Source of the DNA: Pseudomonas sp. UBA1879
Lineage (GTDB): Bacteria > Pseudomonadota > Gammaproteobacteria > Pseudomonadales > Pseudomonadaceae
Direction: 5' to 3'
Assembly (NCBI RefSeq): GCF_002338065.1
Contig: NZ_DDHJ01000007.1
Coordinates: 4,127-59,309, forward strand
DNA length: 55,183 nt
In this document: positions 26,200 to 36,654 of the stretch, in pieces
Numbering within the stretch: the first letter of the stretch is position 1
Layout of the letters: every line of letters begins with the position of its first letter
The notes under the pieces: model-generated
The model's input: only the letters and a program-made list of their open reading frames with translations
What the model was told of the DNA's origin: nothing
Database searches by the model: none
Translations under genes and position numbers: made by a program

Positions 26200-26679
26200 T
26201 CAGCCCGGAATGCGCTCAAGCCCTTCGAACGGGCATGCGGCCAGCAAATCATCCAGCGAACGACCATCGGCGAAGGTGATCCCAGGCGCCAGCTCTGCCA
26301 GTGGATACAGCACGAACGCGCGGGCGTGCATGTGATAGTGCGGGACTTTCAGGCGAGGTTCGTCGATCGAGCGCTCTCCAAACAGCAGAATGTCCAGATC
26401 CAGTGTTCTCGGCCCCCAGCGCTCAAGACGTTCGCGGCCTTGACCGTTCTCGATCCCCTGAAGGGCATCCAGTAGCGCCAGGGGAGCCAGCGCGGTGTCG
26501 AGGGCCGCGACGGCGTTGGTGTAGCGCGGCTGACCGGGCAGCAACGAATCGCTTACGTAAAAAGAGGAAACGCCTGACAGCGTGGTCTCGGGCAATTGGC
26601 CCAGCGCCTTGATCGCTTCACGCAATTGCTCGGCAGGGTCAGCGAGATTGCTGCCCATGCCGATGTATACCCGTTCCAT
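26200..26679 (-). CDS. folK: 6-hydroxymethyl-dihydropterin pyrophosphokinase
   Basis: A 159-residue HPPK that transfers pyrophosphate from ATP to 6-hydroxymethyl-dihydropterin in folate synthesis. The family signature RWGPRTLDLDILLFG (about residues 85-100), the N-terminal YIGMGSNLADP and VPHYHMHARAFVLYPL are intact. The ATG at 26679 has GGAG eight bases upstream. A GTG at 26688, overlapping the pcnB stop, would add three residues. Either way it is directly coupled to pcnB. A pcnB-folK-pan arrangement is common in Pseudomonas. Confidence 0.95.
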   Translation of the reverse strand: MERVYIGMGSNLADPAEQLREAIKALGQLPETTLSGVSSFYVSDSLLPGQPRYTNAVAALDTALAPLALLDALQGIENGQGRERLERWGPRTLDLDILLFGERSIDEPRLKVPHYHMHARAFVLYPLAELAPGITFADGRSLDDLLAACPFEGLERIPG

Positions 26680-26684
26680 CTCCG

Positions 26685-28082
26685 TCACTCCGATGCATCG
26701 GCACCAGCGCGTTTGCGCTTGCTGCCACCGCTGCGACGACGTTTGCGCGGGCCTTGGCCAGTCGTGTCGGATTTGCTGCCCAGGTCACGGATCATGTCGC
26801 GACGGCCAGACTCGTTGGCATCCTGATACTCAGTCCACCAATCACCCAGCCCATCGGTTTCCTCACCCGCACTTTCACGCAGCAGCAGGAAATCGTAACC
26901 CGCACGGAAACGCGGGTTGTCCAGCAGCAGGTCGGCGCGCTTGCCTGAACGGCGGGGCAGACGCTCCTGCATGTCCCAGATCTCGCGGATCGGCATGGTG
27001 AAACGCTTGGGTATAGCGATGCGTTGGCATTGCTCGGCGATCAGCTCGTGAGCGGCTTCCTGCATGGCCGGGATCGGCGGCATGCCGCGCTCTTGCAGGC
27101 GCAATACGCGGGCGGGCAGGGCCGGCCACAGCAGCGCGGCGAACAGGAATGCCGGTGTCACCGGTTTGTTCTGCTGCACGCGCAGGTCGGTGTTGGCCAG
27201 CGCTTCGCTGATGAGCGTATGCGTGTAAGTCGGGGTGTATTCCAGCGCCTTGGAACTGGCCGGGAACAGTGGCTCGAACAGTTCCAGATCCACCAGCATC
27301 TCGAAGGTCGGTTCGGCGTACCCTGACAGGAACAGCTTGAGGACTTCTTCGAACAGGCGGGCGGCGGGGATATCACGCAGCATTGGCGCCAGCGGGCGAA
27401 TCGGCGTGGCGCTATGTTTTTCGATGCCGAAGTCCAGCTTGGCAGCGAAACGCACGGCGCGCAGCATCCGCACCGGGTCTTCTTTATAGCGCTGCTGAGG
27501 ATCGCCGATCAGACGGATCAGCCGGTTGCGAATGTCGTGCACGCCGTTGGCGTAATCCAGCACGCGTTCGCTGACCGGGTCGTAATACAACGCGTTGATG
27601 GTGAAGTCGCGGCGTTGAGCGTCTTCTTCCAGCGTGCCGTAAACGTTGTCCCGGAGAATCCGACCGCTCTCATTACGGGAAGACTGGTTGCTGTCTTCCT
27701 CCTCGTCATCCTGCGGGTGATTGGCGCGAAAGGTCGCGACTTCGATGATTTCGCGACCGAAGTGGATGTGCACCAGCTTGAAACGGCGGCCGATGATGCG
27801 CGCATTGCGAAACTCGGCGCGGACTTGCTCGGGCGTGGCGCTGGTGGCGACGTCGAAATCCTTGGGGGTGATGCCCAGCATCAGGTCCCGCACGCAGCCG
27901 CCGACCAGATAGGCCTGGTAGCCCGCGTTCTGTAAACGCTCGACGATGTTAACCGCGTAGCGACTGAATTGAGTGCGCTGCAACGAGTGTTGGCTGCTAC
28001 TGAGCACTTCAGGCGTTGTACGCGTATGTTGCTGCGGCTTGCGCAGGGGAGATCGGAATGACTGGAACAGCTTTTTCAGCAT
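26685..28082 (-). CDS. pcnB: Poly(A) polymerase I
   Basis: A 465-residue class II nucleotidyltransferase that adds 3' poly(A) tails to RNA and promotes decay. The catalytic core LVGGCVRDLMLGITPKDFDVAT carries the Asp75-x-Asp77 pair. The RRDFTINALYYD and GDPQQRYKEDPVRMLRAVRFAAKL motifs follow, distinguishing it, with its strongly basic C-terminal tail (RKRRRSGGSKRKR), from a CCA-adding enzyme. No clear ribosome site precedes the ATG at 28082. E. coli pcnB is also poorly initiated from a non-AUG codon, so an upstream start is possible. It lies downstream of the crcZ gene. Confidence 0.92.
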   Translation of the reverse strand: MLKKLFQSFRSPLRKPQQHTRTTPEVLSSSQHSLQRTQFSRYAVNIVERLQNAGYQAYLVGGCVRDLMLGITPKDFDVATSATPEQVRAEFRNARIIGRRFKLVHIHFGREIIEVATFRANHPQDDEEEDSNQSSRNESGRILRDNVYGTLEEDAQRRDFTINALYYDPVSERVLDYANGVHDIRNRLIRLIGDPQQRYKEDPVRMLRAVRFAAKLDFGIEKHSATPIRPLAPMLRDIPAARLFEEVLKLFLSGYAEPTFEMLVDLELFEPLFPASSKALEYTPTYTHTLISEALANTDLRVQQNKPVTPAFLFAALLWPALPARVLRLQERGMPPIPAMQEAAHELIAEQCQRIAIPKRFTMPIREIWDMQERLPRRSGKRADLLLDNPRFRAGYDFLLLRESAGEETDGLGDWWTEYQDANESGRRDMIRDLGSKSDTTGQGPRKRRRSGGSKRKRAGADASE

Positions 28083-28289
28083 GGGATGCACTGTTTGAAG
28101 GAATATTCGGCCAATGACAAAGAATGACCGCACGATGGGCGGGGATTCTAGCATTTAGTCGAGGGATGGTGTAGGACGCCGCGCGAACAGGTCCTGGAGG
28201 CAGGGAAAGTAGGGCTGTGACGGGGATGGCGGGGGGAGGTAATCCGGCACGCGACCGGAGAAACGCTGTGTTTCGGTGTTACGGAAGCT

Positions 28290-28655
28290 ACTGGGGGAGC
28301 CGAAGCTCCCCCAAAGTGTATGCTCTTATTTTTATTATTCGTTGGGCTTTTTATTTTTGTTGAGCGCCCAATTCACGGCTTTCGCCTGTGAAATCTCCCA
28401 ATCGGGAGCCAAGAGCAAACGGATTGCTTTGGTCGCTGTGCTGCAATTATCAATCGATCCAACCAGTTCAGGCGCTACCTTAGGGTAGTTTTTTGTTGTT
28501 CTCAGCCTGGTTGCGGGACAAGTCCCAAATGCAACGCCTCTCCAAAAGAATCAGTTAGCTGCGCCTCCGCCGTGTTGTTTTTATTGTGCGTGAGTCGATA
28601 CGTCTTATTTTTATTATGGTGTTCTGCGGGTGACTGATTTTTGTTGTTCTTGTAC
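28290..28655 (-). ncRNA. crcZ: CrcZ regulatory RNA
   Basis: About 366 nt between cbrB and pcnB, exactly where CrcZ lies in pseudomonads. On the minus strand it contains six A-rich motifs of the Hfq/Crc target type (AACAACAAAAA, AATAAAAATAAG, AATAAAAACAAC and similar), at about 28325-28340, 28348-28365, 28489-28504, 28572-28589, 28603-28619 and 28636-28652. The 3' end is a stable hairpin GGGGGAGC-TTCG-GCTCCCCC (28293-28312). A sigma-54 promoter lies just upstream. CrcZ titrates the Hfq/Crc complex and so relieves catabolite repression. The 5' end is inferred from the promoter; the 3' end is approximate, because no T-run follows the hairpin. Confidence 0.9.
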
Positions 28656-28664
28656 TAAGCATAT

Positions 28665-28680
28665 AGCAGGACGCGTGCCA
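28665..28680 (-). promoter_or_regulatory. Sigma-54 promoter of crcZ
   Basis: On the minus strand TGGCACGCGTCCTGCT has GG and GC exactly 10 bases apart, as RpoN promoters require. Transcription should begin near 28655. Confidence 0.85.
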
Positions 28681-28750
28681 ACTATTGCCAAACTGGCTGG
28701 AGCCCGCTGTTTTCGGGGGTGTGGCAAATCGACGCTATTTTCTTGTAGCC

Positions 28751-28790
28751 AAAAAAAACCGGGACTACGTTACCGTACGCCCCGGCTTTT
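28751..28790 (-). terminator. Intrinsic terminator of cbrB
   Basis: On the minus strand CCGGGGCGTACG and CGTAGTCCCGG pair around GTAA (28759-28785), followed by eight T. It separates cbrB from crcZ, so crcZ needs its own promoter. Confidence 0.85.
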
Positions 28791-28815
28791 GTTACGTGTT
28801 GCTGATGAGGTAACA
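28790..28815. promoter_or_regulatory. CbrB-type operator upstream of crcZ
   Basis: TGTTAC and GTAACA are perfect inverses separated by 14 bp (28790-28795 and 28810-28815). They lie ~110 bp upstream of the crcZ -24 element, a normal enhancer distance. As I recall, the reported CbrB site is TGTTAC-N14-GTAACA. It lies partly over the cbrB terminator region. Confidence 0.75.
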
Positions 28816-28870
28816 GTTTTTTCACAACTGCTGAGAGGCGCGTGCCAGAGCCTCGCGGCTGTGCCTGGCC

Positions 28871-30310
<1,440 letters not shown>

Positions 30311-30332
30311 TGATTCGGTACTCTCGACGGTC

Positions 30333-33281
30333 TCAGTTCACAGCGGACGTCGCTTCGACATGTCGCGGTAAGGTCACCCGGATACGGGTTCCGCGCTGTT
30401 GCTCGGGGTCAGCCGGGCTGTCGATGGTGATTTGTCCATAATGCTCTTCAACGATGGAATAGACCAGTGCGAGCCCCAGTCCTGTTCCTTCTCCCGGATC
30501 CTTGGTGGTGAAGAACGGTTCGAACAAGCGATCCATGATTGCTTTCGGAATGCCAGTGCCTTCGTCTTCGACGATCAAATCGATCGTATGTTCGCAGGCT
30601 TCGCTTTTTACCCGTACCGCACTGCCCGCAGGGGAGGCGTCACGGGCGTTGGAGAGCAGGTTGATCAGCACCTGTGCCAACCGCTGCGGATCACCATCGA
30701 CCCAGTGGTTCGGGTTGCACAGGTTATAGAATTGCACGTCGAAATTGCGACGATTTAGCGCGAGCAGACCAATGGCATCCTGAGCGACCTCGGCCAGACA
30801 AACGGCTTCATCGGCGTGTTGATGCCCGCCCGCATGGGCGAAACTCATCAACGACTGCACGATGCGCGACACGCGTTTGGTCTGTTCGATGATCTGGCTG
30901 CTGATTTCCGTCAGTTCGCCGTCCTCTTCCCGCTCTTCGCGCAGGTTCTGCGCCAGACAGGCGATGCCAGTGATCGGGTTACCGATTTCGTGGGCCACCC
31001 CGGCGGCCAGCCGGCCAATGCTCGCCAGACGTTCGGAATGGACCAGCTTGTCTTCAAGCATCTGGGTGTCGGTCAGGTCTTCCACCAGAATCACCAGGCC
31101 GCTGTTGCCAGGCGCGAGAGGCTCGTCGATGGCCGCTTTGTGCAGGTTCAGCCAGCGCGTCTGCCCGTCCAGCGCCAGGCGCTGCTTGTGCAAGTGTTCA
31201 TCCGGGACATTGATAAAACCCAGTAGCAACTGGCGCCATGGGTCGGCAATGGTCTCGAGGCGAGAGCCCACGACACGCTGGGCGCCGATGCCGGTAAGTT
31301 CTTCCATGGCCTTGTTCCACATCAGGATTTCCTGATCCTTGGCGAGTGAGCAGACGCCCATCGGCAGTTCCTGCAAGGTCTGCCGGTGATAGCGACGCAG
31401 CGCATCCAGTTCTGCGGCCAGGCCGGTCAGGCGCGAGTGGTAATCCTCAAGGCGGCTTTCGATGAAGTGAATGTCTTCGGTGACATAGTTTTCGCCGCCC
31501 GATTTGTACGGCAGGAAGGTTTCCACCATGTCCTGGGCAACGCTGGGGCCCATCAGCCCGGAAAGATTGGCCTCGATCCGGTCGCGCAAACGGCGCAGCG
31601 CATATGGACGTCGTTCATCGAACGGCAAGTAGAGATCGCGCAAGGCTTGTTCGACTTCCTTCTGTGCGGCTTTGGCGCCCAGTGGCTTCGCCAGTTGGGT
31701 GGCGAACTCTTGAGGTGACACGGCGTGTAATTCGCGACGCTGGGGGCGCCGCACGTTGTCCACTGCGCAGGCTTCGGCGGCGCTGGCCTCTTCGGGGCTG
31801 GGGTTGCTGAACAGTGAAATCAGGGTGAACACCAGCACGTTGGCGGCGAGAGATGCGATGGCCGCCATGTGCCAACTGGTGTCGTCCAGCACGTAGATCA
31901 TGTTCAGCAGGGGGATGTAGAAGCCCTGGAAGTTGCCGATCAGCGGGAACAGCATGCTGACCAGCCAGACCACGATCCCGGCGATCAGCCCGGCCATGAA
32001 TCCCCGCCGGTTGGCCGCCGGCCAGTACAGAACCGACAGTACGCCCGGGAGGAACTGCAAGGTGGCGACGAACGCGACGATGCCGAGGTTGGCCAGATCC
32101 TGCTTGGCACCCAGTAACAGGTAGAACCCGAAGCCGGCCATGATGATCGCGACGATCAAACCGCGACGGGTCCACTTCAACCAGCGGTAGATATTGCCTT
32201 CGGCGGGTGGCTGATAGAGCGGTAGCACCAGATGATTCAGCGCCATGCCCGAGAGGGCGAGCGTGGTGACGATGATAAGGCCGCTCGCTGCTGAAAGCCC
32301 GCCCACGTATCCCAGTAACGCCAGCGCAGGATTGTGCGCGGCGATACCGATGCCGAGTGTGAAATATTCGGGACTGGTGGTTGCCCCCAGTTTCAGCCCT
32401 GCCCACAGCACCAGTGGCACGGCAAGGCTCATCAACAGCAGGAACAGCGGCAGTCCCCAACTGGCGCTGACCAGCGAGCGGGGGTTGAGGTTTTCGGTAA
32501 AAGTCATGTGATACATGTGCGGCATCACGATGGCAGAAGCGAAGAACACCAACAGCAGCGTGCGCCACGGGCCTTCCTGCAGCGGGGTGTGCAAGGCGGC
32601 CAAGGCGCTCTGGTTCTGCAACAGCCACTGTTCAAGGCTCTGCGGGCCATCGAACACTCCGTACAGCGCGTAGATGCCGATGCCGCCCATCGCGATCAGC
32701 TTGATGACCGATTCGAAGGCGATGGCGAACACCAGGCCTTCATGCTTCTCCCGCGTTGCGATATGCCGGGAGCCGAAGAAGATGGTGAACAGCGTAATCA
32801 GGATGCAGAAAGCAAGGGCAACGTAGTTGCGCACGGGCTCCCGGGTGAGGATGCCGATGGAGTCCGCCACGGCCTGAATTTGCAGCGCCAGCAGCGGCAG
32901 CACGCCAATGAGCATGAAAATGGTGGTCAGTGCCCCGGCCCATGTGCTGCGAAACCGGAACGCGAACAGGTCCGCCAGCGATGACAGCTGGTAGGTGCGG
33001 GTAATTTTCAGGATCGGATACAGCAGCACCGGTGCCAGCAGAAACGCGCCGGAGACCCCGAGATAACTCGACAGGAAACCGTAGCCATATTCGTATGCCA
33101 GACCGACCGTGCCGTAAAACGCCCAGGCACTGGCGTAGACGCCCAGCGACAGGGTGTAGGTCAGCGGGTGACGAATGATCCAGCGCGGAATGAGGCCGCG
33201 CTCGCTGATCCAGGCGACACCGAACAGCACCAGCAGGTAGGCGGCACTGACCAGAATCATCTGGGTCAGGCTAAAGCTCAT
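30333..33281 (-). CDS. cbrA: CbrA sensor kinase with an SLC5 transporter domain
   Basis: A 982-residue hybrid of a sodium/solute-symporter-like membrane domain and a histidine kinase. The first ~500 residues form about 13 helices of the SSS (SLC5) family. A STAC-like linker domain comes next, then a PAS domain (about 625-740), HisKA with His764 in AAGVAHEIGNPITG, and an HATPase domain (VEDEGTGIPK, GEGTGLGLALVYSIV). In other pseudomonads CbrA transports or senses histidine and phosphorylates CbrB. The start MSFSLTQMIL at 33281 lies inside the end of cbrX (11-bp overlap). An ATG six bases earlier is an alternative. Confidence 0.96.
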   Translation of the reverse strand: MSFSLTQMILVSAAYLLVLFGVAWISERGLIPRWIIRHPLTYTLSLGVYASAWAFYGTVGLAYEYGYGFLSSYLGVSGAFLLAPVLLYPILKITRTYQLSSLADLFAFRFRSTWAGALTTIFMLIGVLPLLALQIQAVADSIGILTREPVRNYVALAFCILITLFTIFFGSRHIATREKHEGLVFAIAFESVIKLIAMGGIGIYALYGVFDGPQSLEQWLLQNQSALAALHTPLQEGPWRTLLLVFFASAIVMPHMYHMTFTENLNPRSLVSASWGLPLFLLLMSLAVPLVLWAGLKLGATTSPEYFTLGIGIAAHNPALALLGYVGGLSAASGLIIVTTLALSGMALNHLVLPLYQPPAEGNIYRWLKWTRRGLIVAIIMAGFGFYLLLGAKQDLANLGIVAFVATLQFLPGVLSVLYWPAANRRGFMAGLIAGIVVWLVSMLFPLIGNFQGFYIPLLNMIYVLDDTSWHMAAIASLAANVLVFTLISLFSNPSPEEASAAEACAVDNVRRPQRRELHAVSPQEFATQLAKPLGAKAAQKEVEQALRDLYLPFDERRPYALRRLRDRIEANLSGLMGPSVAQDMVETFLPYKSGGENYVTEDIHFIESRLEDYHSRLTGLAAELDALRRYHRQTLQELPMGVCSLAKDQEILMWNKAMEELTGIGAQRVVGSRLETIADPWRQLLLGFINVPDEHLHKQRLALDGQTRWLNLHKAAIDEPLAPGNSGLVILVEDLTDTQMLEDKLVHSERLASIGRLAAGVAHEIGNPITGIACLAQNLREEREEDGELTEISSQIIEQTKRVSRIVQSLMSFAHAGGHQHADEAVCLAEVAQDAIGLLALNRRNFDVQFYNLCNPNHWVDGDPQRLAQVLINLLSNARDASPAGSAVRVKSEACEHTIDLIVEDEGTGIPKAIMDRLFEPFFTTKDPGEGTGLGLALVYSIVEEHYGQITIDSPADPEQQRGTRIRVTLPRHVEATSAVN

Positions 33282-33447
33282 CGGCATCTCGTTGGCTCTG
33301 CAAAATGAAAGTCACCACGATCAGGATCAGCCACAGCATGTAAGGCCGATACCAGGCGCCTGTCGCATCGATCCACCAGTCCATGATGGCCGGGGAAAAA
33401 AGGTAAATGCCTACCACCAGTAGCAGGACCAATCGATAAATGTACAT
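33271..33447 (-). CDS. cbrX: Small membrane protein CbrX
   Basis: A 58-residue protein with two likely membrane segments (IYRLVLLLVVGIYLFSPAI and PYMLWLILIVVTFIL) and the polar tail QSQRDADEL. The ATG at 33447 has AGGAGG four bases upstream, and an earlier in-frame start has none. Its stop lies inside cbrA, so the two are translationally coupled. A small cbrX gene before cbrA is described in P. putida and relatives. Its role is poorly known, and its main effect may be on cbrA translation. Its promoter should lie in the 117 bp before gluQ, on the 5' side. Confidence 0.85.
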   Translation of the reverse strand: MYIYRLVLLLVVGIYLFSPAIMDWWIDATGAWYRPYMLWLILIVVTFILQSQRDADEL

Positions 33448-33564
33448 TTGGCCTCCTGGGTTGACTGACGCGGGGTGAAGGAGCGGCATGGTAACGGATG
33501 GCTATCTGGCTGCAAGCGACGTTTCGGCCAGCTTTATGCCGCGATGGGCGCCAATCGCTCTGGC

Positions 33565-34452
33565 TCAGTCTATTCGAGCTTCTTCGATGCTGGCGACCCG
33601 GGGAATCAAATGGGCATTCCAATGGGCGATTCCCCAGTCCAGCACCTCTCGCGGGGTGCCGAACGAAAGCTCGTCCGGTGCCGGTTGGCCCAGCGCCCGC
33701 AACGCCCGAAGCAGCAAAGCTGTAGCCTGATCAGCCGGCAGGGGCGGGGAGCGGTAGGACTTGCCCAGCTTGTGCCCGTCTGGCTGCGTGATCAGGGGAA
33801 CGTGCAGGTAATGCGGTTGTGGCAGGCCCAGCAGTTCTTGCAGGTAAAGCTGGCGGGGCGTCGAATCCAGTAGATCAGCGCCTCGCACAATGTCGGTCAC
33901 CCCTTGGCAGCCATCGTCGAGGACGACCGCCAATTGATACGCGTACAGGCCGTCGCGGCGTTGGATCACGAAATCGCCAACGTCTCGCCCCAAATGCTGA
34001 TGAAACGGACCTTGAACGCGGTCTTCAAAACGGTATTCCAGTTCCGGGACGCGAATGCGGATCGCGGCATTGTCAGGAGAATGTCCAGCGTTCCGGCAGA
34101 TACCGGGATAAACGCCACCAAAATCTTCCAGCTGCTTGCGCGAACAGGTGCATGCGTATGCCAGCCCGTAGCTGAACCAGCGATCAATGATGTCCTGATA
34201 GGCACCGTGGCGATCGCTTTGTCTGACGAGTTCGCCATCCCACTCGAAACCGTAGGTTTCGAGGGTGTTGAGAATCGCCGCCTGGGCGCCCGGCTCTTCT
34301 CGTGGCGGGTCCAGGTCTTCCATGCGCATTAGCCACTGCCCGCCAACGGCACGCGCGTCGAGGTATGACGCCAATGCCGCGACCAAAGAGCCGAAGTGCA
34401 GATAGCCACTGGGGGTTGGCGCAAAGCGCCCTATATAAGAAGGGGATTTCAT
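33565..34452 (-). CDS. gluQ: Glutamyl-Q tRNA(Asp) synthetase
   Basis: A 295-residue truncated glutamyl-tRNA synthetase lacking the anticodon-binding domain. It attaches glutamate to the queuosine base of tRNA(Asp). The HIGH-like motif is in RFAPTPSGYLHFGSL (about residues 9-23). Zinc-binding Cys/Tyr residues are in YACTCSRKQLEDFGGVYPGICRN. The KMSKS equivalent is GHKLGKSYRS (about 230), with Gly where KLSKS has Ser. It follows dksA on the same strand, the usual neighbourhood. A REP pair and the dksA terminator separate them, so it probably has its own promoter. Confidence 0.94.
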   Translation of the reverse strand: MKSPSYIGRFAPTPSGYLHFGSLVAALASYLDARAVGGQWLMRMEDLDPPREEPGAQAAILNTLETYGFEWDGELVRQSDRHGAYQDIIDRWFSYGLAYACTCSRKQLEDFGGVYPGICRNAGHSPDNAAIRIRVPELEYRFEDRVQGPFHQHLGRDVGDFVIQRRDGLYAYQLAVVLDDGCQGVTDIVRGADLLDSTPRQLYLQELLGLPQPHYLHVPLITQPDGHKLGKSYRSPPLPADQATALLLRALRALGQPAPDELSFGTPREVLDWGIAHWNAHLIPRVASIEEARID

Positions 34453-34530
34453 GGGCGCTGATAGTACTGGAAATGAGATGTGCTAAAAACCGGACGATGC
34501 TGGAGACCCTGTAGGACACCGCTTTCTCTG

Positions 34531-34618
34531 AGGGAGCCGGCTGGCTGGCGAAGGCGGTGTGCCAGACACAGAGTTATTGGATGACACCGCAAGGTTCGCC
34601 AGCCAGCCGGCTCCTACA
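34531..34618. repeat. REP pair, GCCGGCTGGCTGGC-core type
   Basis: GAGCCGGCTGGCTGGCGAA (34534-34552) is perfectly inverted at 34595-34613. The core differs by one base from the common GCCGGCTTGCTGGC form, with the compensating change in the partner. Confidence 0.9.
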
Positions 34619-34651
34619 CGGGTTGCGGCAGCCTAACAGGGGACAAAAACA

Positions 34652-34677
34652 ACAAAAGACGCCGAAGCGTCTTTTGT
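34652..34677 (-). terminator. Intrinsic terminator of dksA
   Basis: ACAAAAGACGC and GCGTCTTTTGT pair around a TTCG loop (minus strand) and are followed by GTTTTTGTCC. It lies 19 bp after the dksA stop. Confidence 0.9.
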
Positions 34678-34695
34678 CTTTCCAGAAAAACAGGA

Positions 34696-35139
34696 TCACT
34701 TACCGATCTGCTTTTCCTTGATTTCAGCCAGTGTCTTACAGTCGATGCACAGGTCGGCTGTCGGGCGGGCTTCCAGACGGCGCAGGCCAATCTCGATGCC
34801 GCAGGATTCGCACCAGCCGTACTCTTCGTCTTCGATCAATTGCAGCGTTTTGTCGATCTTCTTGATCAACTTGCGCTCACGGTCACGAGCACGAAGCTCC
34901 AGCGCGAATTCTTCTTCCTGACTGGCGCGGTCAGCGGGGTCAGGAAAGTTGGCCGCTTCGTCCTTCATGTGATCAACCGTACGGTCGACTTCCTGCATCA
35001 AGTCCTGTTTCCACTTGTTCAGGATCTTGGTGAAGTGAGCACGCATGGGCTTGCCCATGTACTCCTCATCCTTCGTCGGGACGTAAGGTTCGAACCCGCT
35101 AATTGTCTGTGTGCTTTTTTGCTTTTCTTCGGTGGGCAT
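34696..35139 (-). CDS. dksA: RNA polymerase-binding transcription factor DksA
   Basis: A 147-residue DksA that works with ppGpp to repress rRNA and activate amino-acid promoters. The coiled-coil tip residues DPADRA (Asp67, Asp70, Ala72) are intact. The four-Cys zinc finger uses Cys110, Cys113, Cys131 and Cys134, so this is the zinc-containing form and not DksA2. The start MPTEEKQKST at 35139 has GAGGCGG upstream. The longer frame to 35220 adds 27 residues not typical of DksA. The 342-bp gap to the next gene (35140-35481) must hold both promoters; nothing more was recognised in it. Confidence 0.96.
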   Translation of the reverse strand: MPTEEKQKSTQTISGFEPYVPTKDEEYMGKPMRAHFTKILNKWKQDLMQEVDRTVDHMKDEAANFPDPADRASQEEEFALELRARDRERKLIKKIDKTLQLIEDEEYGWCESCGIEIGLRRLEARPTADLCIDCKTLAEIKEKQIGK

Positions 35140-35481
35140 GAACGGACCGCCTCTCACTCTTCTAAGCCATTGCGCAGGGTAATGATCCATCGCCGACACC
35201 TGCCGGCCCTGCGGCTGCAAGCGGGCGAACTTACCAGATCGTATCGGAGCGCGCTACTCCCGGTTGTCGAGCATGGCCCGGCAACGCGCCCGTGAACTAT
35301 GACCACAGCCAAAGCGCCCGGTTTTATATTATTTTGCGATGCCATCAGTCTAGCCCCTGCTGCGACATCATCCGTTTTTGTTGATCACCGGCAGATGCAG
35401 CGCGCCGAACGATAAATCTGTAGCCGTTCGAGGGGTTGGGTAGAATCGGCGCTTTCCGACACCCGTAATAAAGGAAGAGAC

Positions 35482-36654
35482 ATGCCTCAGCCGTACAGTG
35501 CGCGTAGTCGCGCCATCGAACCTTTTCATGTCATGGCCCTGCTGGCCCGTGCCAATGAACTGCAGGCTGCGGGGCATGACGTTATCCACCTGGAGATCGG
35601 CGAGCCCGATTTCACCACGGCCGAGCCCATCGTCAAGGCCGGACAGGCAGCATTGGCGGCCGGGAAGACTCGCTACACCGCAGCCCGCGGTTTGCCTGAG
35701 CTGCGCGAGGCGATCTCGGGTTTTTACCAGCAGCGCTATGGCCTGAGCATTGATCCTGGGCGGATTCTGATCACGCCGGGAGGCTCGGGTGCGTTACTGT
35801 TGGCGACGAGCCTGTTAGTCGATCCCGGGAAACATTGGCTACTGGCCGACCCAGGCTACCCGTGTAACCGGCACTTCCTGCGACTGGTCGAGGGAGCTGC
35901 GCAGTTGGTGCCGGTCGGACCGGAAGTGCGTTACCAGCTCACCCCCGACCTGGTGGCGCAGCACTGGAATGAGGATAGTGTCGGCGCCTTGGTCGCCTCG
36001 CCCGCTAATCCGACCGGTACGCTGCTGCACCGGGACGAACTGGCGGCACTCTCGACCTCACTCAAAGCTCGCGACGCGCATTTGGTGGTGGACGAGATTT
36101 ATCACGGACTGACCTACGGCACAGACGCGGTCAGCGTGCTGGAAGTCGATAATGATGCGTTCGTGCTGAATAGTTTTTCAAAGTATTTCGGCATGACCGG
36201 GTGGCGCCTGGGTTGGCTGGTCGCACCCGAAGCGGCCATCGGCGATCTGGAAAAGCTGGCGCAGAACCTCTACATCAGCGCACCTAGCATGGCGCAAAGC
36301 GCGGCCCTGGCCTGTTTCGAGCCGCGAACGCTGGAAATCCTCGAACAGCGCCGCGCGGAATTCGGCAAGCGCCGGGATTTTCTGCTGCCTGCGCTACGGG
36401 AATTGGGCTTCAACATTGCCGTCGAGCCGGAGGGCGCGTTCTATCTGTATGCCGACATCAACGCCTTTGGCGGCGATGCCTTCGCTTTTTGCCGACACTT
36501 CCTCGAAACTGAACACGTAGCTTTTACACCTGGACTGGATTTCGGGCGTCACCAGGCTGGACATCACGTGCGCTTCGCCTACACCCAGAGTCTGCCGCGT
36601 TTACAGGAAGCAGTTGAACGTATTGGCCGTGGGCTGCGGAGTTGGCAAGGCTGA
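35482..36654 (+). CDS. PLP-dependent class I/II aminotransferase
   Basis: A 390-residue fold-type I aminotransferase. The PLP lysine is Lys234 in LNSFSKYFGMTGWRLGW. The substrate-binding GEPDFTT, cofactor-binding ASPANPTG and DEIYHGLTYG motifs are in place. GGAAG precedes the ATG by six bases. The closest families are aspartate or alanine/valine-pyruvate-type transaminases; the amino acid it uses cannot be stated from sequence. Its stop overlaps the sfsA start (TGATG), so the two are co-translated. Confidence 0.88.
   Translation: MPQPYSARSRAIEPFHVMALLARANELQAAGHDVIHLEIGEPDFTTAEPIVKAGQAALAAGKTRYTAARGLPELREAISGFYQQRYGLSIDPGRILITPGGSGALLLATSLLVDPGKHWLLADPGYPCNRHFLRLVEGAAQLVPVGPEVRYQLTPDLVAQHWNEDSVGALVASPANPTGTLLHRDELAALSTSLKARDAHLVVDEIYHGLTYGTDAVSVLEVDNDAFVLNSFSKYFGMTGWRLGWLVAPEAAIGDLEKLAQNLYISAPSMAQSAALACFEPRTLEILEQRRAEFGKRRDFLLPALRELGFNIAVEPEGAFYLYADINAFGGDAFAFCRHFLETEHVAFTPGLDFGRHQAGHHVRFAYTQSLPRLQEAVERIGRGLRSWQG

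Noticed and set aside
28287..28655. The T-rich repeats on the plus strand, first considered as a simple-sequence or AT-rich island
   Set aside because: Read on the minus strand they are the A-rich Hfq/Crc motifs of CrcZ.
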